Source of the DNA: JBFWYO01 sp050186335
GTDB taxonomy: Bacteria; Pseudomonadota; Alphaproteobacteria; Bin65
Assembly: GCA_050186335.1 (NCBI GenBank)
Contig: JBFWYO010000024.1
Span: forward strand, 1-51,933
DNA length: 51,933 bases
Direction: 5' to 3'
The notes beneath the pieces were generated by a model, which worked only from the letters and a program-made list of their open reading frames with translations, did not search any database and was not told the DNA's origin. Positions 41,684 to 51,237 of this stretch are shown here, piece by piece. Made by a program: the position numbers and the translations under genes. Positions within the stretch are counted from its first letter, which is position 1. Each line of letters starts with the position of its first letter.

Positions 41684-43443
41684 CAACGCATCTCCTCCAC
41701 CGGCGTCACGCCGAAGATGTGCAAACCGCTCGCGATGACGATTTGCACGGCGCGCACCAACGCGAGTCTGGCCCGCGTGAGCTGCGCATCGCCCTCGACG
41801 ATGTAGCGCAACCCTGCTTCTTCCTTACCACGATTCCAATGACCGTGAAAGTCAGCCGCAATATCGTTCAAGTAAAACGCCAGTCGATGCGGCTCGTGCG
41901 CCTCGGCCGCGGCCTCGATGACGCGGGGCCATCCGGCCAAACGCCGGACAATCGCCAACTCGCCCGCGTCGGCCAGCCGCGCCACGTCGGCGCTCGCCAG
42001 GTTGGCATCCGACAAGTCGAGCGTCGGCAGCGCCTCGCGCGCCTGGCGGAACACCGAGTTGCATCGGGCGTGCGCGTACTGCACGTAAAACACCGGATTG
42101 TCTTTCGACTGCTCGCGCACCTTGGCGTAGTCGAATTCCAACGCGGCGTCGTTCTTGCGCGTCAGCATGATGAAGCGGACGACGTCCTTGCCGACTTCGT
42201 CGAGCACGTCGCGGACCGTGATGACGTTTCCGGCCCGCTTGGACATGCGCACCGGTTCACCGCGATTCATTAGATTCACCAACTGGCACAGTTTGACGTC
42301 GAGCGCGCCCCGCCCGTCGGTGATCGCCTTGACCGCGGCCTGCATGCGCTTGACGTATCCGCCGTGGTCGGCGCCCCAGACGTCGATCAGCGTGTTGAAG
42401 CCGCGCTTGAACTTGTCGAGATGGTAGGCGATGTCGGACGCGAAATAGGTCCAGCCGCCGTCGGATTTCTTCAGCGGGCGATCGACGTCGTCGCCGAATT
42501 GCGTGGCGCGAAACAGGGTTTGCGGGCGTGCCTCCCAATCGTCGGGCAGCTTGCCCTTGGGCGGCTCCAGGATGCCGGTATAGATCAGGCCTTTGTCGTC
42601 CAGGGTTTTCAGCGCGGCGTCGACGGCGCCCGACTCGACCAGACCGCGCTCGGACGTGAAAACCGCGTGAGTTACGCCGAGATCGGCAAGATCGGCGCGA
42701 ATGCGCAACATCATGTAATCGACCGCGAGCGCGCGAATCCGCTCGCGGCGCACGTCAGGGGGGCTCGATTCGATCTGCTTCCAGTCGGCGCGCGCCATGA
42801 TCTCGCGCGCGGCGTCGACGACTTCCTCGCCCGGGTACAGCCCGTCGAACTCGCGCTCCGGAATGACCGCGCCGGCGAGCTGCTGCGCGCGCTTCCAAAC
42901 CGATTCCGCCAGAATGTCGACCTGGTTGCCGGCGTCGTTGATGTAATACTCGCGCGTTACCGCAAAGCCGGCTTTCTCGAGCACCGCCGCCAGCGCGTCG
43001 CCGACCACGGCGCCCCGCGCGTGACCGACGTGCAGCAGGCCGGTCGGATTGGCCGAGACATATTCGACGTTGATCTTTTCGCCCCGCCCCAGGGTGCTGG
43101 CGCCGTAGTTCAGGCCGGAATTGATGATCGTGCCGATCTGCCGCTGCCAGACAGCGTCGGTCAGCGCCAGGTTGATGAAGCCTGGCCCGGCGATGTCCAC
43201 GCGCATCACGTTGGGCAGCGCGCGCAATTCCGCGGCGATCGCCTCGGCGAGTTCGCGCGGCTTCTTGCCGGCCGGTTTGGCGAGCACCATCGCGGCGTTG
43301 GTCGACAAGTCGCCATGCGCGGCCTCGCGCGGCGGCTCGACGCTGATGCGCGTGACGTCGAGGTCTGCCGGTAATTGCCCGGCGGCCTGCAATCCGGCCA
43401 GGACGGATGCAACGTGGCGGTGGTACTCGCGAAAAATGTTCAT
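41683..43443 (-). CDS. argS: Arginine--tRNA ligase
   Basis: ArgRS charges tRNA-Arg and is a class I enzyme that needs bound tRNA for activation. The 586-residue protein has the N-terminal Add-1 domain and the HIGH motif as SANPTGLLHVGHARG. The KMSKS-like MSKRAGNVIT lacks the canonical second Lys, common in ArgRS, and the C-terminal DALR anticodon domain carries YVQYAHARCNSV. It begins 18 bases after dgt. Confidence 0.97.
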   Translation of the reverse strand: MNIFREYHRHVASVLAGLQAAGQLPADLDVTRISVEPPREAAHGDLSTNAAMVLAKPAGKKPRELAEAIAAELRALPNVMRVDIAGPGFINLALTDAVWQRQIGTIINSGLNYGASTLGRGEKINVEYVSANPTGLLHVGHARGAVVGDALAAVLEKAGFAVTREYYINDAGNQVDILAESVWKRAQQLAGAVIPEREFDGLYPGEEVVDAAREIMARADWKQIESSPPDVRRERIRALAVDYMMLRIRADLADLGVTHAVFTSERGLVESGAVDAALKTLDDKGLIYTGILEPPKGKLPDDWEARPQTLFRATQFGDDVDRPLKKSDGGWTYFASDIAYHLDKFKRGFNTLIDVWGADHGGYVKRMQAAVKAITDGRGALDVKLCQLVNLMNRGEPVRMSKRAGNVITVRDVLDEVGKDVVRFIMLTRKNDAALEFDYAKVREQSKDNPVFYVQYAHARCNSVFRQAREALPTLDLSDANLASADVARLADAGELAIVRRLAGWPRVIEAAAEAHEPHRLAFYLNDIAADFHGHWNRGKEEAGLRYIVEGDAQLTRARLALVRAVQIVIASGLHIFGVTPVEEMR

Positions 43444-43461
43444 GTACCAGTCTTCGTACGT

Positions 43462-44649
43462 TCAGGTGCTGGCGTCGGGATCGAACAAGCGGTGATGCTC
43501 GTCGAGCGCGAATCGATCGGTCATGCCGGCGATGTAGTCGCACACCACGCGGGCCTTGCGCCGCTCGTCGGTATTTTCCGTCCGCGCCCGCCACTCATCG
43601 GGCAGCAGATCCGGCTCGGCGAAGAACAACGCAAACAGATCGCGCACCACCCGCCGCGCCTTGCTGGTGACGCGGTTGACCTTGTAGTGGCGGTACATGC
43701 GGCCGTAAAGGAATTGCTTGAGCGATTTGTCTTTCGCTTGCATGGCGTCGGAGAACGACGCCAGCGGCCGGCCGAGCGCCCGAACATCCTCGGCCCGTTG
43801 CGGCTTAGCCTCGGCCAGGCGCCGGCGCGTTTCGGCCAACAGGTCGCCGACCATCAAGTTGATCAGCCGGCGCACCGATTCATGGATCAGCCGCGCCTCT
43901 TCGATGCCGGGGTGCAGGCGCTCGACCTCGTGAAACACTTCGGCGACGAACGGCACTTCGTCCAGGTCCTTGACGGCGAACAAGCCGGCCCGCAGCCCGT
44001 CGTCGATATCGTGATTGTTGTACGCGATATCGTCGGACAGGGCGGCGACCTGCGCCTCGGGCCCGGGATGCGTCGCCAGTTCCAGATCGTGCACGGCAAC
44101 GTAGTCGCGGATCGGTTCCGGCAACGGCTTGCCGCCCGGCGCGCCGATCAGCGGGCCGTTGTGCTTGACGACGCCCTCGAGCGTTTCCCAAGTCAGGTTC
44201 AGGCCGTCGAACGCGGCGTATTTTCGTTCGAGGCGGGTCAGAATGCGCAGGGTTTGTGCGTTGTGGTCGAAACCGCCGAACGGCCGCATGGCCTCGTTGA
44301 GCGCGTCCTCGCCGGCATGGCCGAACGGCGTATGGCCGAGATCGTGCGCCAGCGAGAGCGCCTCGGCCAATTCCTCGTTCAGGCCCAGCGACCGGCTCAG
44401 CGTACGGGCGATCTGCGAGACTTCGAGCGAGTGCGTCAGCCGCGTGCGGTAGTGATCGCCTTCGTGCGAGACGAACACCTGGGTCTTGTGCTTCAGCCGT
44501 CGGAACGCCGCGCAGTGCACGATACGGTCGCGGTCGCGCTGAAACGCCGTCCGCATGGCGCTTTCCGCCTCGCGGTGCAGCCGGCCGCGGCTGCGCGCCG
44601 GATCGGTGGCATAGGCGGCATAGGTGATGCCAAAGGCCGGTTTCGACAT
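43462..44649 (-). CDS. dgt: dGTP triphosphohydrolase-like HD phosphohydrolase
   Basis: Dgt-family enzymes convert dNTPs to nucleoside and triphosphate. The 395-residue protein has the HD signature: RTRLTHSLEVSQIARTL, then SLAHDLGHTPFGHAGED, and a later Asp in LSDDIAYNNHDIDDGL. The length and the absence of E. coli-type insertions match the type 2 dNTPase form annotated as deoxyguanosinetriphosphate triphosphohydrolase-like. The ATG at 44649 starts MSKPAF. It is divergent from erpA and upstream of argS. Confidence 0.93.
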   Translation of the reverse strand: MSKPAFGITYAAYATDPARSRGRLHREAESAMRTAFQRDRDRIVHCAAFRRLKHKTQVFVSHEGDHYRTRLTHSLEVSQIARTLSRSLGLNEELAEALSLAHDLGHTPFGHAGEDALNEAMRPFGGFDHNAQTLRILTRLERKYAAFDGLNLTWETLEGVVKHNGPLIGAPGGKPLPEPIRDYVAVHDLELATHPGPEAQVAALSDDIAYNNHDIDDGLRAGLFAVKDLDEVPFVAEVFHEVERLHPGIEEARLIHESVRRLINLMVGDLLAETRRRLAEAKPQRAEDVRALGRPLASFSDAMQAKDKSLKQFLYGRMYRHYKVNRVTSKARRVVRDLFALFFAEPDLLPDEWRARTENTDERRKARVVCDYIAGMTDRFALDEHHRLFDPDAST

Positions 44650-44718
44650 GGCGCGCACCCTACACCGCCGCCCCTGACGGGGCAAAGGGTGCGCGGAGCA
44701 TGTACGTATCGCGGGGAT

Positions 44719-44746
44719 TTGACATTTCGCCCGTGAAACATAGATT
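44719..44746 (+). promoter_or_regulatory. Candidate sigma-70-type promoter of erpA
   Basis: TTGACA (44719-44724), a 16-base spacer and TAGATT (44741-44746) precede erpA. The predicted start would be at about 44753, next to the ATG at 44754, so a leaderless or very short leader is possible. No clear ribosome site is present. Confidence 0.55.
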
Positions 44747-44753
44747 GAACGCC

Positions 44754-45140
44754 ATGAGCAGCGTCAACACCGCCCAGTCCCCTGCCCCGGCCGACGCCAT
44801 TGCCGGCGCGCAACCCTCGTTCCATGTCACCGAAGCGGCGGCGAAGCGGATTGCGGCCATTGCCGCGGCCGACGGCAAAGCGCCGTTGTTTCGCATTTCG
44901 GTCGACGGCGGCGGTTGTTCCGGCTTCCAGTATAAATTCGATCTGGCCGACGCAGCCGCGCCGGACGACCTGATTTATCGCCGCGACGGCGTGGAGGTCC
45001 TGATCGATGCGGTGTCGATCGACTTCGTCAAGAACGCCCAGCTCGACTATGTCGAGAACCTGATGGGCAGCTTCTTCCAAGTCAGCAATCCGAACGCGAA
45101 ATCCTCGTGCGGTTGCGGCACTTCGTTCTCGGTCGATTGA
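44754..45140 (+). CDS. erpA: Iron-sulfur cluster insertion protein ErpA (A-type carrier)
   Basis: A-type carriers deliver Fe-S clusters to target enzymes. The 128-residue protein has the three ligand cysteines Cys55 (GGGCSGFQY), Cys119 and Cys121 (SSCGCGTSF). An extended Ala/Pro-rich N-terminus (1-22) precedes the fold. Assignment as ErpA rather than IscA rests on location, away from an isc/suf cluster and beside dgt and xthA, as usual in Alphaproteobacteria. Possible clients in the window include IlvD. Confidence 0.9.
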   Translation: MSSVNTAQSPAPADAIAGAQPSFHVTEAAAKRIAAIAAADGKAPLFRISVDGGGCSGFQYKFDLADAAAPDDLIYRRDGVEVLIDAVSIDFVKNAQLDYVENLMGSFFQVSNPNAKSSCGCGTSFSVD

Positions 45141-45187
45141 GCGCCAAGCCGCCGGCCCCGCCTAAACCCGAATTGTCCCATTATTCG

Positions 45188-45210
45188 AGGCGTCTGGCGT
45201 ATCGACGCCT
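45188..45210 (+). terminator. Weak hairpin after erpA
   Basis: AGGCGTC (45188-45194) pairs with GACGCCT (45204-45210), followed by GCGGCCATTTTAG. The short T-run and offset make termination uncertain. Confidence 0.3.
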
Positions 45211-45280
45211 GCGGCCATTTTAGTCTATCACTCTGATCCGCCCGCGCCGCGCGGTTCGGCCGGACCGGCTTGAGGGGACG

Positions 45281-46069
45281 ATGGTCAAGATTGCCACCTG
45301 GAACGTCAATTCGATCAAGGCGCGGCTTCCGAACGTCCTGGATTGGGTGAAATCGGCCAAGCCCGACATCCTGCTGTTGCAGGAAATCAAATGCGTCGAC
45401 GAGGCGTTTCCGCGGCTCGAATTCGAGGAGCTCGGCTACAACGTCGCCGTGAGGGGCCAGAAAACCTATAACGGCGTTGCGATTCTGTCGTGCACCGCGC
45501 TCGAAACCGTCGAGACGGCGCTGCCCGGCGACAAGGCGGACGAACACGCCCGCTATCTGGAATGCCTGACCACGACGGACGCGGGCACGCTGCGCGTGGC
45601 GTCGATCTACCTGCCCAACGGCAATCCGCTCGGCACGGAGAAATTCGACTTCAAGCTGGCGTGGCTGGAACGGCTTTACAAACACGCGCGCCGTTTGCTC
45701 AAGTACGAGGAGCCGACGATCCTCGGCGGCGACTACAACGTCATTCCGCAGGACGAGGATTGCCACGATCCGCGCGCCTGGATGAAAGACGCCCTGTTTC
45801 AGCCGGAGAGCAAGGCGGCGTTCCGGCGCCTGTGCCATCTCGGCTACACCGACGCGTTCCGCGTGTTTCACCAGGAGTCCGGCGCCTACACGTTCTGGGA
45901 CTATCAGGCCGGCGCGTGGCCGAAAGACCACGGCATCCGGATCGATCATCTGCTGCTGTCGCCGCAGGCCGCCGATCTGTTGACGGACTGCAATATCGAT
46001 CGGCGACCGCGCGGCAAGGAACGCGCGTCCGATCACACGCCGATCTGGTGCGACCTGAAAAAAGTCTAA
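45281..46069 (+). CDS. xthA: Exodeoxyribonuclease III (AP endonuclease)
   Basis: ExoIII cleaves abasic sites and degrades 3' ends in base excision repair. The 262-residue protein has IATWNVNSIKARL (Asn8), LQEIKCVDEAFP (Glu35), ILGGDYNVIPQDEDC (Asp, Asn), and the end motifs RIDHLLLS and ERASDHTPIWCDL (Asp-His pair). Length and motifs are standard. It is transcribed away from the divergent dgt, after erpA. Confidence 0.96.
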   Translation: MVKIATWNVNSIKARLPNVLDWVKSAKPDILLLQEIKCVDEAFPRLEFEELGYNVAVRGQKTYNGVAILSCTALETVETALPGDKADEHARYLECLTTTDAGTLRVASIYLPNGNPLGTEKFDFKLAWLERLYKHARRLLKYEEPTILGGDYNVIPQDEDCHDPRAWMKDALFQPESKAAFRRLCHLGYTDAFRVFHQESGAYTFWDYQAGAWPKDHGIRIDHLLLSPQAADLLTDCNIDRRPRGKERASDHTPIWCDLKKV

Positions 46070-46080
46070 ACGGGCCGATC

Positions 46081-46509
46081 ATGACGCAATCGATACCATT
46101 GCCCGAGTTCGACGGCGGCTGCCTGTGCGGCGCGGTGCGCTGGCACGCCAAAGGACAGCCCCGGCAGATCAATTTCTGCCATTGCTCGATGTGTCTGAAA
46201 TCCACCGGCGCGCCGGTCTCCGCCTGGGCCCTGTTCAAGTCCGAGAACGTGACGTTCACGCAAGGCGCGCCGACTTATTATAAATCGTCGGCGCACGGCG
46301 AGCGCGGCTTCTGCGCCGCCTGCGGCAGCACTTTGACCTGGCGCAGCCCGGACACGCCATATCTGCTCGATCTCGCCGTCGGCACATTCGATACGCCGAA
46401 CGACCTCGGCAATCTGCGCGACCATATCTACACCGAGAACGCGATTGCGTGGTTTCACGTCGCCGACGATTTACCGCGCTTCGCGCGGCACCGGCCGAAA
46501 CCCGGCTGA
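46081..46509 (+). CDS. GFA-family zinc-binding protein 1
   Basis: This 142-residue protein has the zinc-binding cysteine pattern of the glutathione-dependent formaldehyde-activating (GFA/CENP-V) fold: GGCLCGAVRW, FCHCSMCLKS and FCAACGSTL. Most members are of unknown function; few are shown to bind formaldehyde-glutathione. The ATG at 46081 lies 11 bases after the xthA stop, so it may share its transcript. A second GFA gene is at 48078-48485. Confidence 0.85.
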   Translation: MTQSIPLPEFDGGCLCGAVRWHAKGQPRQINFCHCSMCLKSTGAPVSAWALFKSENVTFTQGAPTYYKSSAHGERGFCAACGSTLTWRSPDTPYLLDLAVGTFDTPNDLGNLRDHIYTENAIAWFHVADDLPRFARHRPKPG

Positions 46510-46528
46510 TCTCGACGCGACGCGTCCG

Positions 46529-48055
46529 CTATTGCCGGATCGGTCCGAACGGCCGCAACCGGACCCCGCGGCGCAGATGCCGATACGGAAACGAGGCCGG
46601 ATCCTCGAGATTCGGGCCGGGTGCGGCGACCACCAGCACCTCCTCGGCCAGAAGCTGGAAATCGGCTCGGAAATGCACCGAGCTCTTGAGCACGAGAATT
46701 TTCTGCTCGGCCGGTACGATGCCGAGGTGCGTGAACATGGCCTGGTCGGCCGCCTGCTGCTTGCGCGACGCCACGACGACGCGGACGCCGCCGCCGACCG
46801 GCTCGCCGTCCGGCCCGGCGGTCACCCGCAGCACCGCCATCTTGCCGAGCTGCATCGTGTTGCCGCCGTAGAACGGCCCGGTCGCCAGGAACCTGCCGTC
46901 GCTCAGCGCTTCGACGGCGTAAGTGCCGCGCTGCGGCGTATGCCCTTGCATCGCCGACCCGCTGCCGATCCCCATGGCTATGGTGGCGCCGACGCCGGCC
47001 CGGTGCGCCGTATCAGCCGCAAGCGGATCGTACAGCAGGCCCAGGACGGCGCCGCGCGCATTCTGGCGCACCAGTTCGGCCAGAATACCGACCGTATCCG
47101 AATTGGCGCCGGCGCCCGGATTGTCCTGCGTGTCGGCGAGGATCGTCGGTTTGCGGGCGCTGTTCGATTGAGCGATCGCGTGCGCCACCGCGTCGCGCGG
47201 CGTCCATAATTTGCCGGCGAACTTGCGTTCGTCGTCGAGCACCGACGCCAGCAACGCATCGGCCGCGCGGTCGACCGCTGCCGCTTCGGTCCCGTAGGCC
47301 AGGATCGCCGGGCCGCATTCCGCCATGTCGGCGGGCGGAAAGCCGCACGCGAACGAGACGGATTCGACTGCGCCCCGCTCCGCGGCCGCCACGTTGGCGT
47401 ACAGCGCGCGCATCGGGTCGACCAACGTGCATTGCTGCGTCAGCGGAATCAGGAACGGCAGCTTGCGGAACGCTTTCGCGCGCGTGCGTCCGTCGCGCAG
47501 CAATTGTTCCAGCAGGGCCGCCGCCTTGCGTCCGGTTTCGTTCATGTCCAGATGCGGATAGGTGCGGAACACGATCAACATGTCCGCCAGATCGAACATG
47601 CGTTCGGTGACGTTGGCGTGCAGATCGAGCGAGGCGACGATCGGCACATCGCCGACGGCCGCCCGAATCCGCGCGAGCAGCTCGCCCTCGCCATCCTCCA
47701 GATGCTCGGCGACCATGGCGCCGTGCAGGCACAGGTAAATCGCATCGAGCGGCTGCGCGCGGTGCGCGGCGACGAGATCCTCGATCAGCATCGCCGCGAT
47801 GGTTTCGTAGGCGTGCTTTTCGACGTGCGCCGACGGCGAACTTGAGCACCACAGCAGCGGCGCGAGATCGTGGTGCCGCATCGTGGAAATGAATCCGGCG
47901 ATCGGGATGTTCACGTCGCCGAACACGTCGAGCAGCGCCGGTCCGCGCGTCAGCCCCGGCCAGGCATCCGGTTCCTCGTAGTCGCGCAAGGTCGCCTTGA
48001 CCGGCGCGAACGTGTTGGTTTCGTGCCAGAAGCCGCCGATGGCGATGCGCGCCAT
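46529..48055 (-). CDS. M81 family metallopeptidase (MlrC-like)
   Basis: This 508-residue protein is of the MlrC/microcystin LR degradation C-type peptidase family M81. The N-terminal signature IAIGGFWHETNTFAP contains the HETN motif; IYLCLHGAMVAEHLEDGEGE, SLDLHANVT and FRTYPHLDMNETGRKAA follow. The C-terminal domain has DNPGAGANSDT. Most M81 proteins act on unknown peptides or imides; no other mlr genes are near. It converges on the first GFA gene with a 19-base gap. Confidence 0.88.
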   Translation of the reverse strand: MARIAIGGFWHETNTFAPVKATLRDYEEPDAWPGLTRGPALLDVFGDVNIPIAGFISTMRHHDLAPLLWCSSSPSAHVEKHAYETIAAMLIEDLVAAHRAQPLDAIYLCLHGAMVAEHLEDGEGELLARIRAAVGDVPIVASLDLHANVTERMFDLADMLIVFRTYPHLDMNETGRKAAALLEQLLRDGRTRAKAFRKLPFLIPLTQQCTLVDPMRALYANVAAAERGAVESVSFACGFPPADMAECGPAILAYGTEAAAVDRAADALLASVLDDERKFAGKLWTPRDAVAHAIAQSNSARKPTILADTQDNPGAGANSDTVGILAELVRQNARGAVLGLLYDPLAADTAHRAGVGATIAMGIGSGSAMQGHTPQRGTYAVEALSDGRFLATGPFYGGNTMQLGKMAVLRVTAGPDGEPVGGGVRVVVASRKQQAADQAMFTHLGIVPAEQKILVLKSSVHFRADFQLLAEEVLVVAAPGPNLEDPASFPYRHLRRGVRLRPFGPIRQ

Positions 48056-48077
48056 AACCGCGATACCGCGTGCCGGC

Positions 48078-48485
48078 TCAGCCCGCGTTTTTCGGGAACG
48101 CCGGGATGTCCGGGAATACCCGATGCCAGGGCTTGGCCGAGCTGGTGAAAATTTGCGCGCCGGGCTTGTAGTTGCCGGGATCGTCCAGGCTGCCGACCTT
48201 GACCGAGACGATCGGCCGCGTCTGCGATTCGGCGTACAACGCGGTGCCGCATTCGGCGCAGAAGAACCGTGTGATCTTGTTGCCGGTGTCGCCGACCGTC
48301 ACGTATCCTTTCGGCTGGCCTTTATCGATCGTCAAGGCCGCCTTCGGGAACAGCATGACGAACGCCGGCGAACCTCCATTGGCGTGCTGGCACAGGCTGC
48401 AGTAACACATGCCCTGCATCAACGGGCTCGCGTTCACCGTGAACCGAACCGCGCCGCACATGCATCCGCCCTTGAACGACGTCAT
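48078..48485 (-). CDS. GFA-family zinc-binding protein 2
   Basis: This 135-residue GFA-fold protein has cysteine pairs in GGCMCGAVRF, CYCSLCQHANG and FFCAECGTALY. The conserved ligands match the first GFA gene, but overall identity looks low. AGGGGAG precedes its ATG. It lies 22 bases upstream of the M81 gene and is probably co-transcribed. Function unknown. Confidence 0.86.
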   Translation of the reverse strand: MTSFKGGCMCGAVRFTVNASPLMQGMCYCSLCQHANGGSPAFVMLFPKAALTIDKGQPKGYVTVGDTGNKITRFFCAECGTALYAESQTRPIVSVKVGSLDDPGNYKPGAQIFTSSAKPWHRVFPDIPAFPKNAG

Positions 48486-48571
48486 CTTTGAACTCCCCTG
48501 AAATGCGATCCGCTCCTATTTACCGCGACGGACGCGACTTGTCATATCGCCGTGGCGGTCCGGCGATTTCG

Positions 48572-49306
48572 TCATCGTGCGCCGGCCTTGGTCAAGATAT
48601 CGACGATCGGCTTGTAGCCGCGCTGCTCGGCATGGCGCATCGGCGGCACGCCCGAGCGGTCGGCAAGGTTTATATCGGCGCTGTTTTCTACTAGTAGACG
48701 AACCGTTTCGACGTATCGCGCGCTGCCGTCGCCCAGAATGATGGCGTCCAATAACGCCGTCCAACCCAGCCGGTTGACGTGATTGACGTCGATCCCGGTT
48801 TTCAACAGTTCGCGCACGATCTCGAAATGGCCCGGATGCGCCGCCCGAATCAGCGCGGTGCCGTTGTAGCTGTCCAGCTTGCGCACATCCGCGCCCGCGC
48901 CGATGGTGAATTTCAGCAGATCGAGGTAGCCTTCCGAAGCCGCGATCAGGAAAGCGTTCTGGCGCGATCGATCCTGATGATCCAGATCGGCGCCCGCCGC
49001 GAGCAACCGGCGGGCCACATCGATTTGGTTGTTATAGGCGGCGGCGACCAACGCCGTAACGCCGTTCGAATCGACGGCGTCGACGCGGGCGCCCTGCTTC
49101 AGCAGCGCTTCGACATTTTCCAGTCTGCCGGCGCGCGCCGAGGCAATCAGCGCGAGTTCGCGGGCGTCAGCGGGCGGCATGACCGATTCGGCCAGCGCCG
49201 CGCCACTCAGCATGACATACAGCGCAAAAACCGCCGCACGGCCGGACATGAGCAGCGCACCGCCCAGCAGACCGGCGATCCAAGCATGCCAACCGGTTGG
49301 GACCAT
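48572..49306 (-). CDS. Exported ankyrin-repeat protein
   Basis: This protein of about 244 residues has five to six ankyrin repeats (about 48-240), visible as NGVTALVAAAYNNQIDVARRLL, NGTALIRAAHPGHFEIVRELL and similar units. The N-terminus has hydrophobic segments and an AALA-E signal-like cleavage site near residue 39, so a periplasmic location is likely. The start is uncertain: 49306 is 15 bases after ilvD, while 49249 (MSGRAAVFALYVML) would give a simpler signal peptide. Ankyrin repeats bind proteins; the partner is unknown. Confidence 0.8.
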   Translation of the reverse strand: MVPTGWHAWIAGLLGGALLMSGRAAVFALYVMLSGAALAESVMPPADARELALIASARAGRLENVEALLKQGARVDAVDSNGVTALVAAAYNNQIDVARRLLAAGADLDHQDRSRQNAFLIAASEGYLDLLKFTIGAGADVRKLDSYNGTALIRAAHPGHFEIVRELLKTGIDVNHVNRLGWTALLDAIILGDGSARYVETVRLLVENSADINLADRSGVPPMRHAEQRGYKPIVDILTKAGAR

Positions 49307-49320
49307 CGGACGATTCGGAC

Positions 49321-51099
49321 TCAAATATCCGCGTAGGATTTCACTTCCTTGGCCGCACCCGGATGCGTGGTCGCGCCGTCGACCGCCGGGCCGACGTTTT
49401 GGGCGTAGCGCCACAACGCGCCCGATTGATGGTCGTTCATGCGCGGCTTCCAGTTTTTCTTGCGCTTGGCCAGTTCCGCATCGGACAGTTCGACGTCGAG
49501 CACGCCGTGAACGGCGTCGATGACGACGATGTCGCCGTTCTTGATCAGCGCGATGGGGCCGCCGGTCGCCGCTTCCGGACCGACATGGCCGACGCACAGA
49601 CCGCGCGTGCCGCCGGAGAAGCGCCCGTCGGTGATCAGCGCCACGTTATCGATGCCGAGACCGTAGAGCGCCGCCGTGGTCGAAAGCATTTCGCGCATGC
49701 CCGGGCCGCCGCGCGGCCCCTCGTAGCGAATTATGATGCACTCGCCGCCTTTGACCTTGCGCTTGGCGACATAGTCGAACGCGTCTTCCTCGCAATCGAA
49801 CACCACCGCCGGGCCGCGGAATTTCTGCTTTTCCGGGCCCATGCCGGCGACTTTCACGATCGCCCCTTCCGGCGCCAGATTGCCTTTCAGGCCGACCACG
49901 CCGCCGGTCTTCGAGAGCGGCTTCTTGACCCGATAGACCACGTCCTGGCCTTCGGGAAATTTGATGTCGGCGAGGTTCTCGGCCAGCGTCTTGCCGGACA
50001 CGGTGATGCAATCGCCGTCCAGATAGCCGTGATCGAGCAATTCCTTCATCACCACTTGTACGCCGCCGACGTCGTAGAGATCCTTGGCGACGTATTTCCC
50101 GCCCGGCTTGAGATCGGCGATGTAGGGCGTGTCGTGAAACACGTTGGCCACGTCATGCAGATCGAATTTGAGTCCGGCTTCGTGGGCCATGGCGGGCAGA
50201 TGCAACGCCGCATTGGTCGAACCGCCGGTGGCCGCAACCACCACGGCCGCGTTCCGCAGCGACGCCATGGTCACCACGTCGCGCGGTCGGATGCCGCTTT
50301 TCAGCAGCCGCATCACGGCGGTGCCCGATTCGCGTGCGTAATGATCGCGCGACTCGTACGGCGCCGGCGCGCCGGCCGAACCCGGCAGCGCAAGCCCGAT
50401 CGCCTCGGAGACGCAGGCCATGGTGTTGGCGGTGTACTGCCCGCCGCACGAACCGGCCGACGGGCACGCGACCATTTCCAGCTCGTGCAGGTCGGCGTCG
50501 GAGAATTTTCCGGCGGCATGCTTGCCGACGCCCTCGAAAATATCGACCACGGTGACGTCCTTGCCGCGGAAGCGACCGGGCAGGATCGAGCCGCCGTACA
50601 TGAACACCGACGGCACGTTGAGCCGGATCATCGCCATCATCAGCCCGGGCAGCGACTTGTCGCAGCCGGCAAGGCCGACCAGCGCGTCGTAGCAATGGCC
50701 GCGCATGGTCAGTTCGACCGAATCGGCGATCACTTCGCGGCTGACCAGCGAGGATTTCATGCCTTCGTGGCCCATGGCGATGCCGTCGGTCACGGTGATG
50801 GTGGTGAATTCGCGCGGGCTGCCGCCCGCCTCCTTGACGCCCTGCTTGACCGCCTGCGCCTGGCGCGCGAGCGAGATGTTGCACGGCGCGGCTTCGTTCC
50901 ACGTCGTCGCGACGCCGATCAGGGGCTGGTAGACCTCCTTCTCGGTCATGCCCATGGCATAGAGGTACGAGCGATGCGGGGCGCGCTCCGGGCCGACCGT
51001 GGTGTGCCGGCTCGGCAGTTTCGATTTATCGACCTTGGAAAAAGTCGCGGGCGCCGTCGCTTTTTTGGCGGCTGGTTTGGTTTTTTTCGATTTGGCCAT
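49321..51099 (-). CDS. ilvD: Dihydroxy-acid dehydratase
   Basis: IlvD makes the 2-keto acid precursors of valine and isoleucine and needs an Fe-S cluster. The 592-residue protein has the cysteines expected to hold it: Cys73 (APCNISL), Cys146 (AGCDKSLPG) and Cys218 (CPSAGSCGG). Family motifs include TVTDGIAMGHEGMK, PSVFMYGGSILPG and GRFSGGTRGLCVGHVGPEA. An unusual Lys/Ala-rich extension of about 20 residues precedes the core. AAGGGG lies before the ATG. Confidence 0.96.
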   Translation of the reverse strand: MAKSKKTKPAAKKATAPATFSKVDKSKLPSRHTTVGPERAPHRSYLYAMGMTEKEVYQPLIGVATTWNEAAPCNISLARQAQAVKQGVKEAGGSPREFTTITVTDGIAMGHEGMKSSLVSREVIADSVELTMRGHCYDALVGLAGCDKSLPGLMMAMIRLNVPSVFMYGGSILPGRFRGKDVTVVDIFEGVGKHAAGKFSDADLHELEMVACPSAGSCGGQYTANTMACVSEAIGLALPGSAGAPAPYESRDHYARESGTAVMRLLKSGIRPRDVVTMASLRNAAVVVAATGGSTNAALHLPAMAHEAGLKFDLHDVANVFHDTPYIADLKPGGKYVAKDLYDVGGVQVVMKELLDHGYLDGDCITVSGKTLAENLADIKFPEGQDVVYRVKKPLSKTGGVVGLKGNLAPEGAIVKVAGMGPEKQKFRGPAVVFDCEEDAFDYVAKRKVKGGECIIIRYEGPRGGPGMREMLSTTAALYGLGIDNVALITDGRFSGGTRGLCVGHVGPEAATGGPIALIKNGDIVVIDAVHGVLDVELSDAELAKRKKNWKPRMNDHQSGALWRYAQNVGPAVDGATTHPGAAKEVKSYADI

Positions 51100-51237
51100 C
51101 GGCGCACCCCTTGCGGCTGAGACTTTGTAGGGCCGGGAGATTACGGCGGCCCCCGGCGCCGTTCAAGCCGTGCGGCGGGCGGATATTCAAGCAATGCAAA
51201 CGGGTAATGGATGGCGCAGGCAACCGATCGCGTCGCG

